In this document: in pieces, positions 1 through 12,395 of the stretch
Numbering within the stretch: position 1 is the first letter of the stretch
How the letters are laid out: each line of letters opens with the position of its first letter
Assembly: GCF_050624435.1 (NCBI RefSeq)
Contig: NC_134541.1
Coordinates: 101,676,805 to 101,740,804 of the forward strand
Reading direction: 5' to 3'
DNA: 64,000 nucleotides
Source: Tenrec ecaudatus
Lineage: Eukaryota; Chordata; Mammalia; Afrosoricida; Tenrecidae
Translations under genes and position numbers: made by a program
The notes under the pieces: model-generated
Database searches by the model: none
The model's input: the letters and a program-made list of their open reading frames with translations, nothing else
Told to the model about the DNA's origin: nothing

Positions 1-1510
1 CCCCCCACCCCCGGGGGGGGGGAGGGACAACTGGGGAGAGATCAAACCAGGCCCTGCCCACCTGTGTGCTGAGAGTGACATTGAACAAGCCCACCGTTGG
101 TGACACAAGCCCATCATAGCATGTACATTTCATGTGATGCACATTGAAGGGAGCAGATAAACAAAGGGTCCCTGGAGAATTGGGGGGTGAGTGGTGTTTG
201 GAGGGTGATGACCGAGAGGGCCCTGGGGAGGGCCCCTCAGAGCAGCCTGCGTGAGGGCAACGGGCAGCCATGGGAGAGTGTTCCCAGCACATGTCACACA
301 GCAGGTGCAAGGTCCAGAGAATGGGCACTGGGGCTGGAGGGTGTGAGTGGGGACATCGTGTCTGGGTTAAGTCCCCTGCCTATCTGACCCCATCAGCACC
401 CAGGCCCCAGGAATGACCAGCCCATGCCACTGCTAATGGCCCAGGCGGCAGCCACATCTAGGCAGCAGGCGTGAGGCCTGGCTCCTGCTTTTCACCTTCC
501 GATGGTCACCCCCAAAATGGGAGCCTTTGGATGGTGGTCTCTGAGGAAGACGCTCCAAGAGTAGAGGGATGCTGGGTGAACAGTCCTATGGAACGTGGAA
601 CTCGGGCCTGTGTTCGCTAGGTCTGCCGTGAGCATTTCTGTGCACCCTGTCAGGCGGGGCTGGGGACAGGCAGCCTACAGGACCCGGCTGTGGTCCATGG
701 GCAGCATGGAGCATGCTGGTCTCTCATGACATCCTGTCCAAAAGTGCATATGATGTAGTGTTGCCATCCTCGCTCAGCGGAGCATTCTGGCTGTACTTCT
801 TCCCACACAGCTTGTGTATCCTACTGGAAACCCGAGGTCCCCTCAAGACTCTTCGGCAGCTCCATGATTCGAAGGCCTCCCTGTTCTGGTCTTCTTATTC
901 ATTGTCTGCATGCTGCAGTTTCAAACCTCTTTTTGCTATGCCTGTGGAGCAGGACTGGTAGCAGCTCCTAAGCTGTGACATCCCAGAATGTCCCACCAGT
1001 CATGGTCAGTGGTCCCCTGGGGGCATAACTTCCCATTGAGAGCCATGGGTGGGGAGAGGGTGACAGGCATGCCGGCAGCAGAGAGAACCCAGTGTCTTAA
1101 CTGCTCAGTGGCCACAAGCTCAGGCAGCTATTCCACTGAGAGCAGACATCCTGGAGGAAGTGGTGGGGCAGCTGAGGCAGGAGGCAGGCAGGCGTTTGCT
1201 GGCCTTGAAGGATCCTCAGAGGGAACCGACCATGCCAATTCTGTGCCGGGGGGTGAGGCTTGTTTACGCAGGTGGCCTGTGCAGAGGCTGGGCTGGACCC
1301 TTGCTGGAAGCTCCAGCAAAGCTGGAAATGTGCTGAATCTGCAGGTCATGTGTGAGCACTTGGAGCATGGCTGGTGGTACTAGGAACTGAGACACTCGTT
1401 TTACTTCCCTTTCCTGGATCAAAAAGAACCTAGCCACATATGGCCATCAGACCATGCAGGGCGGGTTCCGAGTCAGGCTTTGTTTTGAGGCCAGTAGGTC
1501 ACCCTGCCTT
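1..1510. other. No supported feature
   Basis: Begins with a C/G-run, then mixed sequence without recognisable exons or named repeats. Short reading frames here lack any family motif. Confidence 0.5.
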
Positions 1511-1641
1511 ATAGCCACCCTGTAGGACAGGGTAGAATTGCCCTCGTGGGTTATTAAAACTGCAACTCTTTACTGGAGTAGAAAGTATTTTCTGGAGTCA
1601 GAATTGACTCCATGGCAGTGAGTTTGGGTTTGGTTTGGGTC
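1511..1641 (-). mobile_element. AfroSINE, antisense 3' half with a sense tail beside it
   Basis: agccaccctgtaggacaggg to gagtagaaag is antisense; gagtcagaattgactccatg then reads sense. A head-to-head remnant. Confidence 0.6.
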
Positions 1642-2035
1642 ACCATGCAGGCTGTGTGTGAGCAAGGGCATGCTCAGAACCCCCAGAGTGGAGAATGGGG
1701 TATACGGGGCACTGTGGAAGCAGATGGCTGTGCTACAGGCTGAATTGGGCCCCCTTCTCCCCAACTCCCAAGATATGTTGAACCCCCCTGAAATCTTGCC
1801 TGAAATTAGGGATTTCTCGGTTATGTTCTTGTGAGCTGCTTAGTGGTGGAATGCCGTAGCCCGAATCATGGTGTGGTTATGAACAGCAGCAAGCACAAAT
1901 AGAGCCTGGGAGGATTGCCACCTGAGGGTTGTTAAGGAACCAGGAGCCTGGGTCCTCATGCTGAATGAGAGGAGGCTCGGCCCTGAAAGCAGACAGAATG
2001 AGTGCCTCCCCCTGGAGCCCATGCCCTGGGTTACC

Positions 2036-2250
2036 AGGAACCCTGGTAGCACAGTGGTTACATGTCAGGCTGATAATCACAAGGTCAGTAGTTCAAAACT
2101 ACCAGCTGCTTGGAGAAAGAAGAGGCTTTCTATTCCTTTAAAGAGTTATAGTCTTGTAAAGCCATATGGGGCAGTTCTACCCTGTCTTATAAGGTCACTA
2201 TGGGTTAATATCAATTTGGTGGCAGTGAGTTTTTTGTTGTTTTGTTTCAG
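2036..2250 (+). mobile_element. AfroSINE, full length
   Basis: ggaaccctggtagcacagtg, caaggtcagtagttcaaaac and ggcagttctaccctgtctta, ending in a T-rich tail. Confidence 0.85.
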
Positions 2251-2299
2251 TTCCCTTGCTGTACCCGTAGGCAATTATCTATCCAATTACTGTCTATGA

Positions 2300-2815
2300 A
2301 CCTACCTATCCTGGATTTCATAGACAGAAAATCATACAAAACACAAACAGGAAGTAAGTAAACAAACAAACCACCAACAAGACGAACTAGACAAAAACAT
2401 AGAAAAACCTCAATGGAAAAGAAAGCAGAAAATATTAAAACTGGAAACAACTTTAAAATGGGTCAAAAGAGACAACAAAGATAAGGTGTTATATTTTAAT
2501 CTAACCACATCTGCCATAATGAACTTGGCCGTGCTCTCAGAGAGCAAAACTGTTCATATCCCTGGATGAAGTCAGAGGGGATTCACTGGAGGGTTAATCA
2601 ATGCAGAGACTCCGCAATGGGTTTTCGGTTTCGTCTGTTATCCATTACCTTCTGCAAGCCAGGTATTTCTAATTCAAGCTCTTGATACCATGCCCTCCTT
2701 TGACTTTAGATTTTATTATCTCCCATCCTTGGGCCACAAAGGCTGGTATGTGTTTCTTCCATGTGGACTTAGCTGATGTCTCAGAAGTCTGGTGCTTTGG
2801 ATCAAAAAAAAAAAT
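2300..2815 (+). repeat. Dispersed LINE-like repeat, copy A
   Basis: Aligns with 17090-17560 over about 450 bp: caatggaaaagaaagcagaa, aaggtgttatattttaat, ccaggtatttctaat and gtggacttagctgatg. Probably a non-coding L1 segment; the family is not named. Confidence 0.6.
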
Positions 2816-2821
2816 GCCTCC

Positions 2822-2970
2822 AGACTCACTGTGGGTTTTTCTGAGACTGTAACTGTTTATGAGAGTAGAAAGCCCAGTCTTTCTCCCAAGGAGCTGCTGG
2901 TGGTTTGGAACTGCCGACCATTCTGATCACAGCCCAATGCATAACAACTACACCACCAGGGTTCCTAGCA
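2822..2970 (-). mobile_element. AfroSINE, antisense, 3' truncated
   Basis: agagtagaaagcccagtctt and ctacaccaccagggttcc. Confidence 0.8.
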
Positions 2971-3164
2971 CTTTGGATACAAAACTTTTCTTTGGATACA
3001 AAACTTTGTTTCTCAAATAAAATCGTTACATTGAATTGAAAAAGTTATACTGAATGAAAAAATAACAGTAGCAAACAACTAGCTCTTTTTATATGCAGGC
3101 AAAAATCTAAAGATAGAATTCATTGAACTTGCTAGCCTATAAAAGATCACTCCTTTAGCTTTGC

Positions 3165-3545
3165 TGTCATTGTCAGGCGCCCCTGACTCGGTCCTGTCTC
3201 AAAGTGACCCTCTGTGTAACAAAAGAGAACACTGCTCCATCTCGTGCCCCTCACAGTTGTTATGTTTAAATGCACTGTTTCAGCCACTGTGTCAACCATC
3301 TTACTGAGGGTCTCCCTCCTTTTTGGCTGCCCCTCTACTTTACCAAGCGTGATGTCCGTCTCCAGGGATTGACCTCTTCTGACAACTATCCAAAGTACAG
3401 AAGACAAAGCCTGTCCATCCTTGTTAGGGTCCTTCAACCTCCTAGCCTCTAACGGAGCAAAGAGATCATTCTGAGGACTAAGGTGGCAATGACCCCAGCC
3501 ATGTACCAAGTAGATGTTGTTGTAGTTAGGTACTATTGCGTTGGT
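3165..3545 (-). mobile_element. RTE LINE 3' end, antisense
   Basis: Reads the reverse of the RTE C-terminal coding and tail (agtttaccaagc-type block, then gaccctctgtgtaacaaaag). Followed directly by a second copy. Confidence 0.7.
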
Positions 3546-3870
3546 AGGCACTATTGAATTGGCTCCAGTTCATAGCAACCCTGTGTACAACTGAATGAAA
3601 CACTGCTTGGTCCCCTGCCAGCCTCAAAACAGTTGCTACATTTGAGTTCACTGTTGTGGCCACTGTGTCAGTCGATCTCCTTGAAGCCTCTTCTTTTTGG
3701 CTGACTCTCAACTTCACCAAGGACCATACCCTTCTCCAGGGACTGGCCTCTCCTGAGAACATGTTCAATAGTCTGTACTTCTTCCAAGACAGATCTATTC
3801 GTTCTGGGTATATTTGATAATGTTCGTGGCATAAAGTTCTTTGCCAATACGGTAACCCAAATGCATCAGT
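3546..3870 (-). mobile_element. RTE LINE 3' end, second antisense copy
   Basis: Starts ggtaggcactattgaattgg and repeats the block order of the copy before it, including cttctccagggactggcctc. Confidence 0.7.
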
Positions 3871-3898
3871 TCATTTTCCATTTTCCTTATTCCTTGTC

Positions 3899-4090
3899 AG
3901 GAGCCCTGGTGACAGATTGGGTTACTCATTGAGCTTCTAACTTCAAGGTGAGTGGTTCAAATCCACCAGTTGCTCTGCTGGAGAAAGATGAGTTTGCTCC
4001 TGTAAAGATTTAGTCTCAGAAACCTGAAGGGGCAGTTCTACTCTGTCCTATAGGGTGGCCATGAGTCAAAAGGGATTAGATAGCAGGGGA
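3899..4090 (+). mobile_element. AfroSINE, full length
   Basis: gagccctggtgacagattgg, then ggttcaaatccaccagttgc and tctactctgtcctatagggt. Confidence 0.8.
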
Positions 4091-4094
4091 CAGT

Positions 4095-5600
4095 GGGTAT
4101 TCCTTGTTTGGCTTTAGCAGGCATATGGAATGATTGGAAGTATAGTGACTTGGGGCAGGCAAAGCCTTCGCTTTCAAAGTTACATCTTTGCTTTTTAAAA
4201 CCTGAAAGAGGTATTTTGCAGCAGATTTGCCCAGTGCAGCCTGTCACGAATTTCTTGACTGCTGCTTCATGAGTGCTGACTATAGCTCCAAGTGCAACGG
4301 AATCCTTGCCAGCTTCGATAGTTTCACATTCATCGTGATATTACTTATTTTCTAATTGTGAGAATTTCTATTTTGTGCATATGGAGGGGTAGTCCACACT
4401 GCAAGCTGTCGTCTTTGATCTTCATTAGTGAGTGTTTCAGATCTCCCTTGGCTTTCAGTATACACGATTGTGAGTCATCTTCAGGGCCTGATGCTGAGCT
4501 GTGCTTCACATCATCCACTATCCCAGATTATTTGCTCGGCTTACAGGTGGAAGGTTGTTGTGGTCGCGTGCCATTGAGTAGGTTCCGACCTATAACCACC
4601 CTACGCACAACAGAACCATCCTTAAAATTGTTCCTGCGCTTGATCCCATTGCTGCAGCCACTGTGACAATCCATCTTGTTGAGGGCCTTCCTCAGGGTCG
4701 CTGCCCCTCCAGTTTACCAAGCATGGCATCCTTCTCCAGGGACTGGGATTTCTTGACAACACGGCCAAGAATGTATGAGATGAAATTGCACCAACGTTTC
4801 GCCTCTAAGGAACATTCTTGGCTATACTTCTTCCAAAAGATGTGTTGGTTCTTTTGGCGGTCCATGGTTATTTCCATGTTCCCCACCAGCACCATAATTC
4901 AATGCATCAATTCCTCTTCACTCCTTTTTATTCATTGTCCAATTTTCACATGCATAGGAGGCGATTGAAAATATCACGGCTTAGGTCAGGCACACTTTAG
5001 TCCTCAACCTCACAGCCCTGCTCTTCAACACTCTAAAGAGGTCTTGTGCAGCAGATTTACCCAATGCAATGTGTCATTGATCTCTTGATTGCTGCTTCCA
5101 TGAGCATTGATTGCGGATCCAAGCAAGACAAAATCCTTGACAACTTCAATCTTTTCTCCCTTTGTCATGTTGTTACCTACTGGACCAGTTATGAGGAATT
5201 TTGTTACCTTCCCATTGAGTCAGAATCCACTCTGAAGGCTGCAGTCCTTGTTCTTCATCAGCAAGTGCTTCCAGTTCTCCTCACGTTCAGCGAGCAAGGT
5301 CGTGTCATATACACATTGCAGGTTGCTAGCAAGCCTTCCTCCAATCCTGACGTCACATTCTTCATCTCCTCCAGCTTCCTGATGATTAGCTCGGCACGCA
5401 GATTGCATAGGCAGGATGAGAGGATGCACCCGGACACACCCCTTTCCTGAGTTTAAGCCATGCTGTCCTCCCTTTGTTCCGCTTGAACGACTGACTGCCT
5501 CTCGGTCTAGGTACACGTTTTGCATGAGCACAATGAAAGATTCTGGATTTTCCATCAACTCTGTGGCAGCAAGTTGGGGTTTTGGTTAATGTGTCTCTGA
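4095..5600 (-). mobile_element. RTE LINE, antisense, reverse-transcriptase half
   Basis: About 1.5 kb. The minus strand reads RTE-like pieces such as KKSQSLEKDAMLGKLEGQRP near 4700 and IFWKKYSQECSLEAKRW near 4830. Many stops and shifts; the start at 4553 repeats the cgcgtgccattgagtaggtt 3' tail, so two copies may be fused. Confidence 0.7.
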
Positions 5601-5602
5601 AG

Positions 5603-5715
5603 GAGCCCTGGCGAGGTTTGGACTTTTCATCCCAAAGTCTCTTGGGGAATCTGCTCCCATAGAAGCTGTCACCTTGGAGACTGTCCTACAGGGTCACGGT
5701 GAGGCCGATCAACAA
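5603..5715 (+). mobile_element. AfroSINE, internally deleted
   Basis: ggagccctggcgaggtttgg joined early to gtcctacagggtcacggtga. Confidence 0.5.
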
Positions 5716-5789
5716 TAGTTTTTACCGTTTCCCTTAATACATTTGGCTTCTTCATTCATGCCACCTCAAAACTACAGCCGTGGAGTCCC

Positions 5790-6203
5790 TGAGGGGCTCC
5801 AATCATGCTCCTCTGAAATGTTCTTTGGGTTTAAGGCAAATAAAGAAGCCGGAAGGGGCAAGATTAGGGCTGTAGGGGACTGGGTCAGGTTTCTCAACGA
5901 ATGCCTCCTGGCCGCCCTGGCTGCCTTTGGGAAATGATCAGGTGCAATGGTGGGTGGGTGGGTGGGGGGGGAATTCCTTGGCACACTTTATTGGCCTTTT
6001 CTCACCAATGCAGTTTTTGTTCTCCTTAAAACATCTTCATAATGAGCTCCCGTGACCATGCTGTGTCCTTCAAGAACATCTGTCAAGGTTATCTTCCCTC
6101 TGGCATTCAGGAAAACCACCATTGCTGTGCCTTCTGAGTTCCTTACCTCCTCCATGCCTCGGCTGCCCCGGGCCCCGCAGATCCGCTGGGAAGCCACTGC
6201 CAT
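5790..6203 (-). pseudogene. Mariner transposase remnant
   Basis: On the minus strand 6203-5988 reads GTAMVVFLNARGKITLTDVL and YEDVLRRTKTALVRK, like the second catalytic block of mariner (FWDARG), with Asp replaced by Asn. A frame change later, 5910-5810 reads PYSPNLAPSGFF, the third block (YSPDLAPSD), also with lost acidic residues. This is a dead copy with both visible catalytic positions mutated. Confidence 0.75.
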
Positions 6204-6209
6204 GGGTGG

Positions 6210-6740
6210 GTCTTTTTTATGAAGGCATCCTCACAAGGCTAAGACAAGTGCTTTGCTGAAAGGACTTACCTGCAGCCATGCACTCTGACAGCTGGTACGT
6301 GTGTAAGCACGTTTATGTGCATGCTTATGTGCATGCATGAACTGGCATCCGGTAACAATGCTTTTGGACTTGTTTCAACCAGTCTTCCCTCAGTTCCTGG
6401 AGCCTTGTTTTTCATCGAGGCTGTCAGTGCAAATCGGACTTCTTCCTGCAGTGCCAGCAGTTCATGGCCATATGCCACGTTCTGAACATTGACACCTTCT
6501 TTTCAGTACAGCGGTTCTGCATCCCTTCCTTGAATGCTTCTGGTGCCAGTCAGTGTTACGCCTAGAATCCCTCTGCTTTGAAACTTTAGGCTCGAAGGTC
6601 CCCTTCGGGCCTTTCAGCTGCGAAATGCTGAGCAAGTTCTTCCCATGTGGTTTTCTAACTCTCGAACTTTGCACATTTCATTTACTTTGTCTTTTCCAGC
6701 TGATCTTTGAAATCTTATGTTCAGCTCTTTTACTTCATCA
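6210..6740 (-). mobile_element. RTE LINE, antisense, reverse-transcriptase start
   Basis: The minus strand reads ELLALQEEVRFALTASMKNK then APGTEGRLVETSPKAL, the N-terminal reverse-transcriptase region of RTE. Broken. Confidence 0.65.
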
Positions 6741-6747
6741 TTTCATA

Positions 6748-6749
<2 letters not shown>

Positions 6750-6803
<54 letters not shown>
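6750..6803. repeat. (CA)n microsatellite
   Basis: About 26 uninterrupted units between RTE pieces. Confidence 0.97.
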
Positions 6804-6805
<2 letters not shown>

Positions 6806-6829
6806 CACCGCACCAATCACTTCAGCTAC

Positions 6830-7165
6830 TCCACATTCAAGTGTTGAAAAGCAAGGATGTTACTTTGAGGACCAAGGCATGCGTGACCCAAGCATGGTAG
6901 TTCCATTTGCCTCATATGCATGTGAAAGTTGGACACTGGCTGCAGAAGACTGAAGAAGAATCGATGCAGCTGAATTGTGGCGCTGGAGAAGAAGATTGAA
7001 AGAGTCATGGGCTTCCAAAAGAACCAACACATCTGTGTCGGAAGCAGTACAGGCAGGGGATGGCGAGACTTTGTCTCGTGTGCTTTTGCAATGTCACCCA
7101 TCTGGAAAGGCCAGGGCGACACTACACTTGGGAAAGTGGTTGCACAGCCTCTTCTGATGTCACTT
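6830..7165 (+). mobile_element. RTE LINE C-terminal piece, sense
   Basis: Plus strand reads YACESWTLAAED, then AELWRWRRRLKES with stops; this is the RTE YGCESW...ELWCWRR block. Confidence 0.75.
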
Positions 7166-7599
7166 TGATTCCCCCCCATCTTTAAAATGTTCATTTTCAT
7201 TGATTTATTGTAAGCTGTTTTATTGGCATCCACTTCACATGTCCCACAATTTATTTGTTCAGTCATATTAAGGAGATTTGGGCCATCATCCCCACAATCC
7301 ATTTCAGAACATATCCTTGTCCTGCTGCTCGTTCCCCATTTTCTGCCGTCCTCCTCCCCTGCCATGCCTCCAGCTGGTTACTGCCTCGATAGCTCCGCCT
7401 CTCCTGGATTTCATACCCGGGAAATGATGCTACCCTTTCGTTCTTTCGTCATGATCAATGCCCTTGATTGCTCGCTCACTGCCATGGAGTCCATTCTGAC
7501 GCAGGGACTTGAGAGGACAGAGAAGGACTGCCCTTGTGGGCGTCTGAGACTATGAATCACAAGGGCGTCTGAGACTATGAATCGCAAGTAAGTTTAAAA

Positions 7600-7800
7600 A
7601 AAGAGAGAAAGTTTATGAGGAAGGGGGTAGCGGGGAGGGAGGGGGAAAAAGAGGAGCTGATGCCAAGGGCTTAAGGGGATAGCAAATGTTTTGAGAATGA
7701 TGAGGGCAACGAATGTACAAACGTGCTTCACACAATGGATGTATGTATGGATTGTGATGAGTTGTATGAGCCCCCAATAAAATGATATTTTTAAAAAAGA
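7600..7800 (+). mobile_element. L1 3' terminus, short
   Basis: atgtatgtatggattgtgat, gagcccccaataaaatga and an A-rich tail are shared with the 39 kb and 55 kb copies. Confidence 0.75.
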
Positions 7801-7869
7801 AAAACCTTAAGTAGAAACTTTTATCGTTACCCCCCGCCCCCCACATGTCCTTGATAATTTCCCACAACT

Positions 7870-8905
7870 CCTGTGGTCTTTGCTAATTACTGTTCAATGC
7901 ACCAAACCTGTTCTTGAGCTGGGCTCTAAATTCAGATGCGACAGACTCAAGGTTTAACTCTGGGCTCTCGTGGGCTTGTTTACATTTCCGTGAGCTTAAA
8001 CTTGACCTTGCATACGGGCAGTTGGTGATCTGTCCCTGGCCTTGTTCTGACTTACGATCGTGAGTTTCTCCATTGTTTCCTTCCACAGACGTAGTCCACT
8101 TGATTCCTGTGTTGTCCGTCCGGTGAGTTCCACGGGTGTAGTTGCCATTTGTGTCGCTAAAAAGAAGGATTTGTAATGCAGGAGTTGGGTCTTGCGCATC
8201 CTATCACGAAGTCTCCAGGATCATTTCTATCACTAATGCCATGGTTTCCAACTATTGATCTTTCTATTTTCCTATCTCAGTCAAACCAGTGACTATCAAC
8301 GCATCTTGAATGCATGTGTGATCAATTTCAGATGACAGAGGGTAACAAAAACCCTCCATTTCTTCATCTGTAGCATTAGTGAGTGGCGTGTAAATGTGAA
8401 CAATCGCCCTGTGAGCACATGGATATTCCATCTCATCCCTGGCAGATTTGTACTTCAAGACAGACCGGTAAATGTTCTTTCTGTAATGAATTGACACCAG
8501 CCATTTATCTCCAATGTGTCATTTCCGACATAGTAGACCATCTATATGATTGTCTGATCCAAAATAGCCACAGTCAGGTCGTTTCAGCTCACTAATGCCT
8601 AAAACACTGCTATGTAGGGGTTCCGTTTCATGTTTTATGACTTTCACATTTCCTAGATTCATACATTGTACATTTGACCGTCCAAATAGTAATCGATGCT
8701 TTGCGGCGCCTCTTCTCATTGTAAATTGCGCCCCAGCCCCAGAGAGAAGGTCTGAGAGCTTTGCTACGTTCCCGTGTGAGGAGGCAGCTCTTCTCTGGTC
8801 ATATTTTGAATGCCTTCCCACCCAAGGGCTCGTTCTCTGGCACGCCACCAGACAAGGCTGCTTGTCATGTGCTACGCATTTGATTTTCACTGGCTGGCCA
8901 ACACT
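7870..8905 (-). mobile_element. RTE LINE, antisense, endonuclease half
   Basis: Minus strand from 8890: SSVLGISELKRPDCGYFGSD, then HIYTPLTNATDEEMEGF and ALIVTGLTEIGK. These are endonuclease blocks (LGISELKW, VYAPT, GDFN) with frame breaks. Confidence 0.75.
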
Positions 8906-8929
8906 TTTTAGAAGTAGATAATTCTACTG

Positions 8930-9065
8930 ATACTAGTGTCAGTTTGAGGTCAAAGAATTGAGACAGAGTGTTTGAACGCGTTGGCCAGGGTCGCACAGCG
9001 GCTCATTCGCAGGGCGGGGATTTGAACCCCTAACTCTGGAGGTAGAGTCAGTATCTGACATTACG
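8930..9065 (+). mobile_element. MIR-like fragment
   Basis: ggccagggtcgcacagcggc and gggatttgaacccctaactc resemble the MIR 3' half. Confidence 0.4.
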
Positions 9066-9607
9066 CTCTGCTCCGGGGCAGGCGCTCACACAGGGAGAGG
9101 ATTTTGTGAGACCCACAGTGGGATTTCCATCTCATGCTTCCCTGGGGGTACTTTGGGGTGTCCTTTGCCATGTGCAGACCAGACTGCAGAATCGCCCCAA
9201 TTGTATCAGGTGGGGTTTCTCAATCACCCAGGGCTGGATCCTCCTTGGTTGTGAGGGATGGGCTGTGTTGACTGTTTAACGGGCACCAGGTGCCAGGAGC
9301 CCCTGCCCTCAGCGTGTCAGCCGAAAATGGCTTCAGATGCTGGCAAATGCCCCTGGGCGGGGAAATTGCTTCTCCGTGAGAACTCTGATTTAGATGATTG
9401 TTTATCTTTCACAATTGGCTCTGGGTCAGTACAGTTAGCCCCAGAGGGTTTGTGGAGTACCTGGAGTGCCTCTGTACATTACGTGACGTAGGTGCAAGAG
9501 AAGCTCGGAGGTTGGGGGACAAGGAAAGGGACTGTGGGGATGATGGTCTGATAACTGTTATCTTCTGGGAAATAGTGTAAATGCATCTTTAATTCTCTGT
9601 CTGTCTG

Positions 9608-9615
<8 letters not shown>

Positions 9616-9658
<43 letters not shown>

Positions 9659-9690
9659 ACCTCCACCACCACCACCATCACCACCACCCT
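9616..9690. repeat. (CA)n then (CCA)n microsatellite
   Basis: About 21 CA units run into ccaccaccaccaccatcacc. Confidence 0.95.
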
Positions 9691-10429
9691 CATGTGCCAA
9701 CACATCAAGAACTGTAGATTTTCATTGTCCCTATTCCAGGAGGTCGGGTTTGTACCCCCATCTCAGACCCCATCTCCAGTGTCTTTGGGGCTCCATTCAT
9801 GCTGCCTCTCAATCCTCTAAAATTTGTTTGAAAACCATGGAAATAGGTCAGCACAAGCAGGTCTCACCAGCTCCGATTGCTTAATTTTTAAGGAAGGCCC
9901 TTGATAACTAGCAGAATCAGGGAACTAGACAGATTTCAGTTCTCTTTGATTAGTGCACAACATTACATATTTTGAAATTAACTCCTTGTGGCTACCGACC
10001 GTAACTTCCCTTTATTTCTGTTTCCTTTTGACGGTAAATTGGGTGCCTTAGTCGAGTCACTGAAGGGAGATTTCTGCTGAACTGGAGCCCACCCCATCTG
10101 AGAGGGCCTTTGGGGACTGGCCGGGCTCCTGCATGTCTGCAATGGGGCAGCAGTCTGAGGGCAAGGCCTCTGCAGGCTTCATCCACTCATTCGCTTACTC
10201 AGGGTTTCCTCAATCCAGCACTATGGGCATTTGGGTCAGTCTGTGGTTGGGGCAGCTCTGTGTCCTGGAGGTGCCTGTCCTCTCCTCACCAGAGGCTAGT
10301 AGGAACCAACTAGATATGTGTCCCCAGTTTGGCCAGGTATTTTCAGGGTCAAGTGCATCATCATCCTTGTCTGACACCTAATGTGTTATCTCTCGTGTGT
10401 CCATCCACTTACTTATTAAATCCACACAA

Positions 10430-10985
10430 CTTGTGATGCCCTTTGTGTGCCAGGCGCTGTCCTAGGGCCACAGGAAGAACCAGACAGGCCCGTCCCTGCC
10501 CTCTTGGAGATGTCATTTCAACTAGGGAGGAAAAAGGAAAGCATATGAGGGGACTTCAAAAAGCTTATGTAAAAATAAAATGAAAAGATAGTGGAATTTT
10601 TCCACAAACCTTTCTGAAGTCCCCTCATACAAGCAACTACATGAACAAGGTAATCTCAGACAGTGGTAAGTGTCATAAAGGAGAATGTGGCAACAAGGGG
10701 TCCAGGGAGGAACTCAGAGGAGACGTCCTGAGTAAGAGGGAAGGAAGCAGCTCTGGGAAGATCGTGAGAAGAGAGTTCCAGGCAGCGGATACAGCACATG
10801 CAAAAGCCCTGTGGTGGGTGGTGCACTGGGGGCTTGTCAGAATCGGGCCCCAGTGTCAAAGTGGGAGAATGAGATAAGTGATCCTACAGCTTTGGCAGGG
10901 CCAGGTTCATGTGGAACTTTGAAGATCAAGATGGGGATTATAAAGGATTCCATCATCTACGTTTGATGAGCAATCTCTGGAGGGA
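10430..10985 (-). mobile_element. Ancient L2 LINE, antisense
   Basis: Reads gtgtgccaggcgctgtccta, ctgccctcttggagatgtc and gttccaggcagcggatacag, the reverse of the L2 3' region. Interrupted at 10546-10627 by the mariner MITE. Confidence 0.65.
10546..10627. mobile_element. Mariner MITE, 82 bp, with TA duplications
   Basis: Ends TGAGGGGACTTCAAAAAG and CTTTCTGAAGTCCCCTCA are inverted repeats, each flanked by TA. Inserted in an antisense L2. Confidence 0.85.
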
Positions 10986-11894
10986 TTGGGGCAGGGAGAG
11001 GCATAACCTGATGGACAAGAAAACACCGTGTCTGACTGCCAGGTGGCCTGAAGGGCAGTGTGAAAGCTGTTCAGAGGTCGCCAAGGGGCCAGGGTAGGAA
11101 GTACAGGCGGTCTGGGCTGGCAGAACCCCCGGGGTAGACCAGGAGCTTGGCAAGGGTTGACTTTTGTCCAGATCCTATCTGCTTCCTATCTGGGACCTCT
11201 GCGAGTTGAAAGAGGTGGCTGAAGGTGGTGGGTGTCAGGTGCAGGCTAAGGCTTCCTTGGTATCCGCAGAGGAGTTCACAGCTGTGGGCTCCATCCCTGG
11301 AGAGGCTGATTGAGCAGGCATACAGATGATACAGAAAGCTGTGATTCCAGCTCTCTCCCTGGGTGCTTAGCATGTTCGGCTCGGCTGTCCACCTCTGGGT
11401 AGGTTGGGAATGCTTACACCGGTTCAGTGACGGGTGTGGGTCCGTACTTTCATGGGGGCATAGTGTATGTACATTCAATTATTGGGTTCTAGAAAGTTGT
11501 AGCAAACACTGAATTAGCAAATGTGGAACCATTGCTGCTGGAGTCATCCTTGTGTGAGCTTCTGCAAGCCTGTGGTCACAACATCAGTTGACCAGCAGAG
11601 AACCCTACTATGTGTTTGTTTCCCTTTAAAGATGCCGTATGTCTCTACATTGCAGTTTGAATTCATTGAATTCATAGCCAACAATGCTTGAGCAAAGCTT
11701 GCCTAGCGAACAGGAATTTTCTCAGTAAGTCACATCATGGCCTTCTTGCCCTTTCCAACACTAGACAGCACTTCAGCAGTGTGGGGGTGGGGCTGGGGGG
11801 CATTTTAACAAGGGAGTCATCAACAGAGAGCATAACGGCGTCACAATGTGTACTGAAGAGACCAGGAAAGGTCACTTGTTTACAGTGAGGGCTG

Positions 11895-12125
11895 AAACAG
11901 GAAGGCAGAGCATCGCTTTATTTCACCTTACCTGGGAACGTGCGCCTTGGGTGACTCAAAGTTTTCATTTCTCTGTGCAGGCCCACAAATGACGAGGAAG
12001 GCTCCGTGAGTGCTGATTGGATCAGTCTTCTGTCAATTCCCAGAGCCTTGCTTTTCACCAGTGCCGTCAGTGCAGCTTGAGCTTTGTCCTTCAGTGCCAT
12101 TGGTTCTCGATCACATGCTACCTCC
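11895..12125 (-). mobile_element. RTE LINE fragment, antisense
   Basis: Minus strand MALKDKAQAALTALVKSKAL then GIDRRLIQ, the same block as at 6270-6470. Confidence 0.6.
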
Positions 12126-12213
12126 TAAATGATTGAGTGTCTGGCTTTTTGGGGGGGGACAGTGACTCTGTGTGGTGCTTTCATCTTTTCGATGCTTCCT
12201 GCATCATTCCGTG

Positions 12214-12395
12214 TTGTGTTCATACCCCCAAAACCAAGCCCACTGCCAACCAGTCTATTCTGACTCAGAGCGACCCTCGGTATGGTGTCCAGGACTGTAC
12301 GTCAGGCAGCCTCATCTTTCTCCCATGGAGCAACAGGCGGATTTGTACCCCCGACCTTGTGGTTAGCAGCCTGATGCCTAATCCACAGCGCCGCC
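12214..12395 (-). mobile_element. AfroSINE, antisense
   Basis: ctgactcagagcgaccctcg, cgaccttgtggttagcagcc and tccacagcgccgcccc. Confidence 0.75.

Noticed and set aside
6750..6803. CRISPR-like or tandem array
   Set aside because: Simple CA microsatellite; no spacers.
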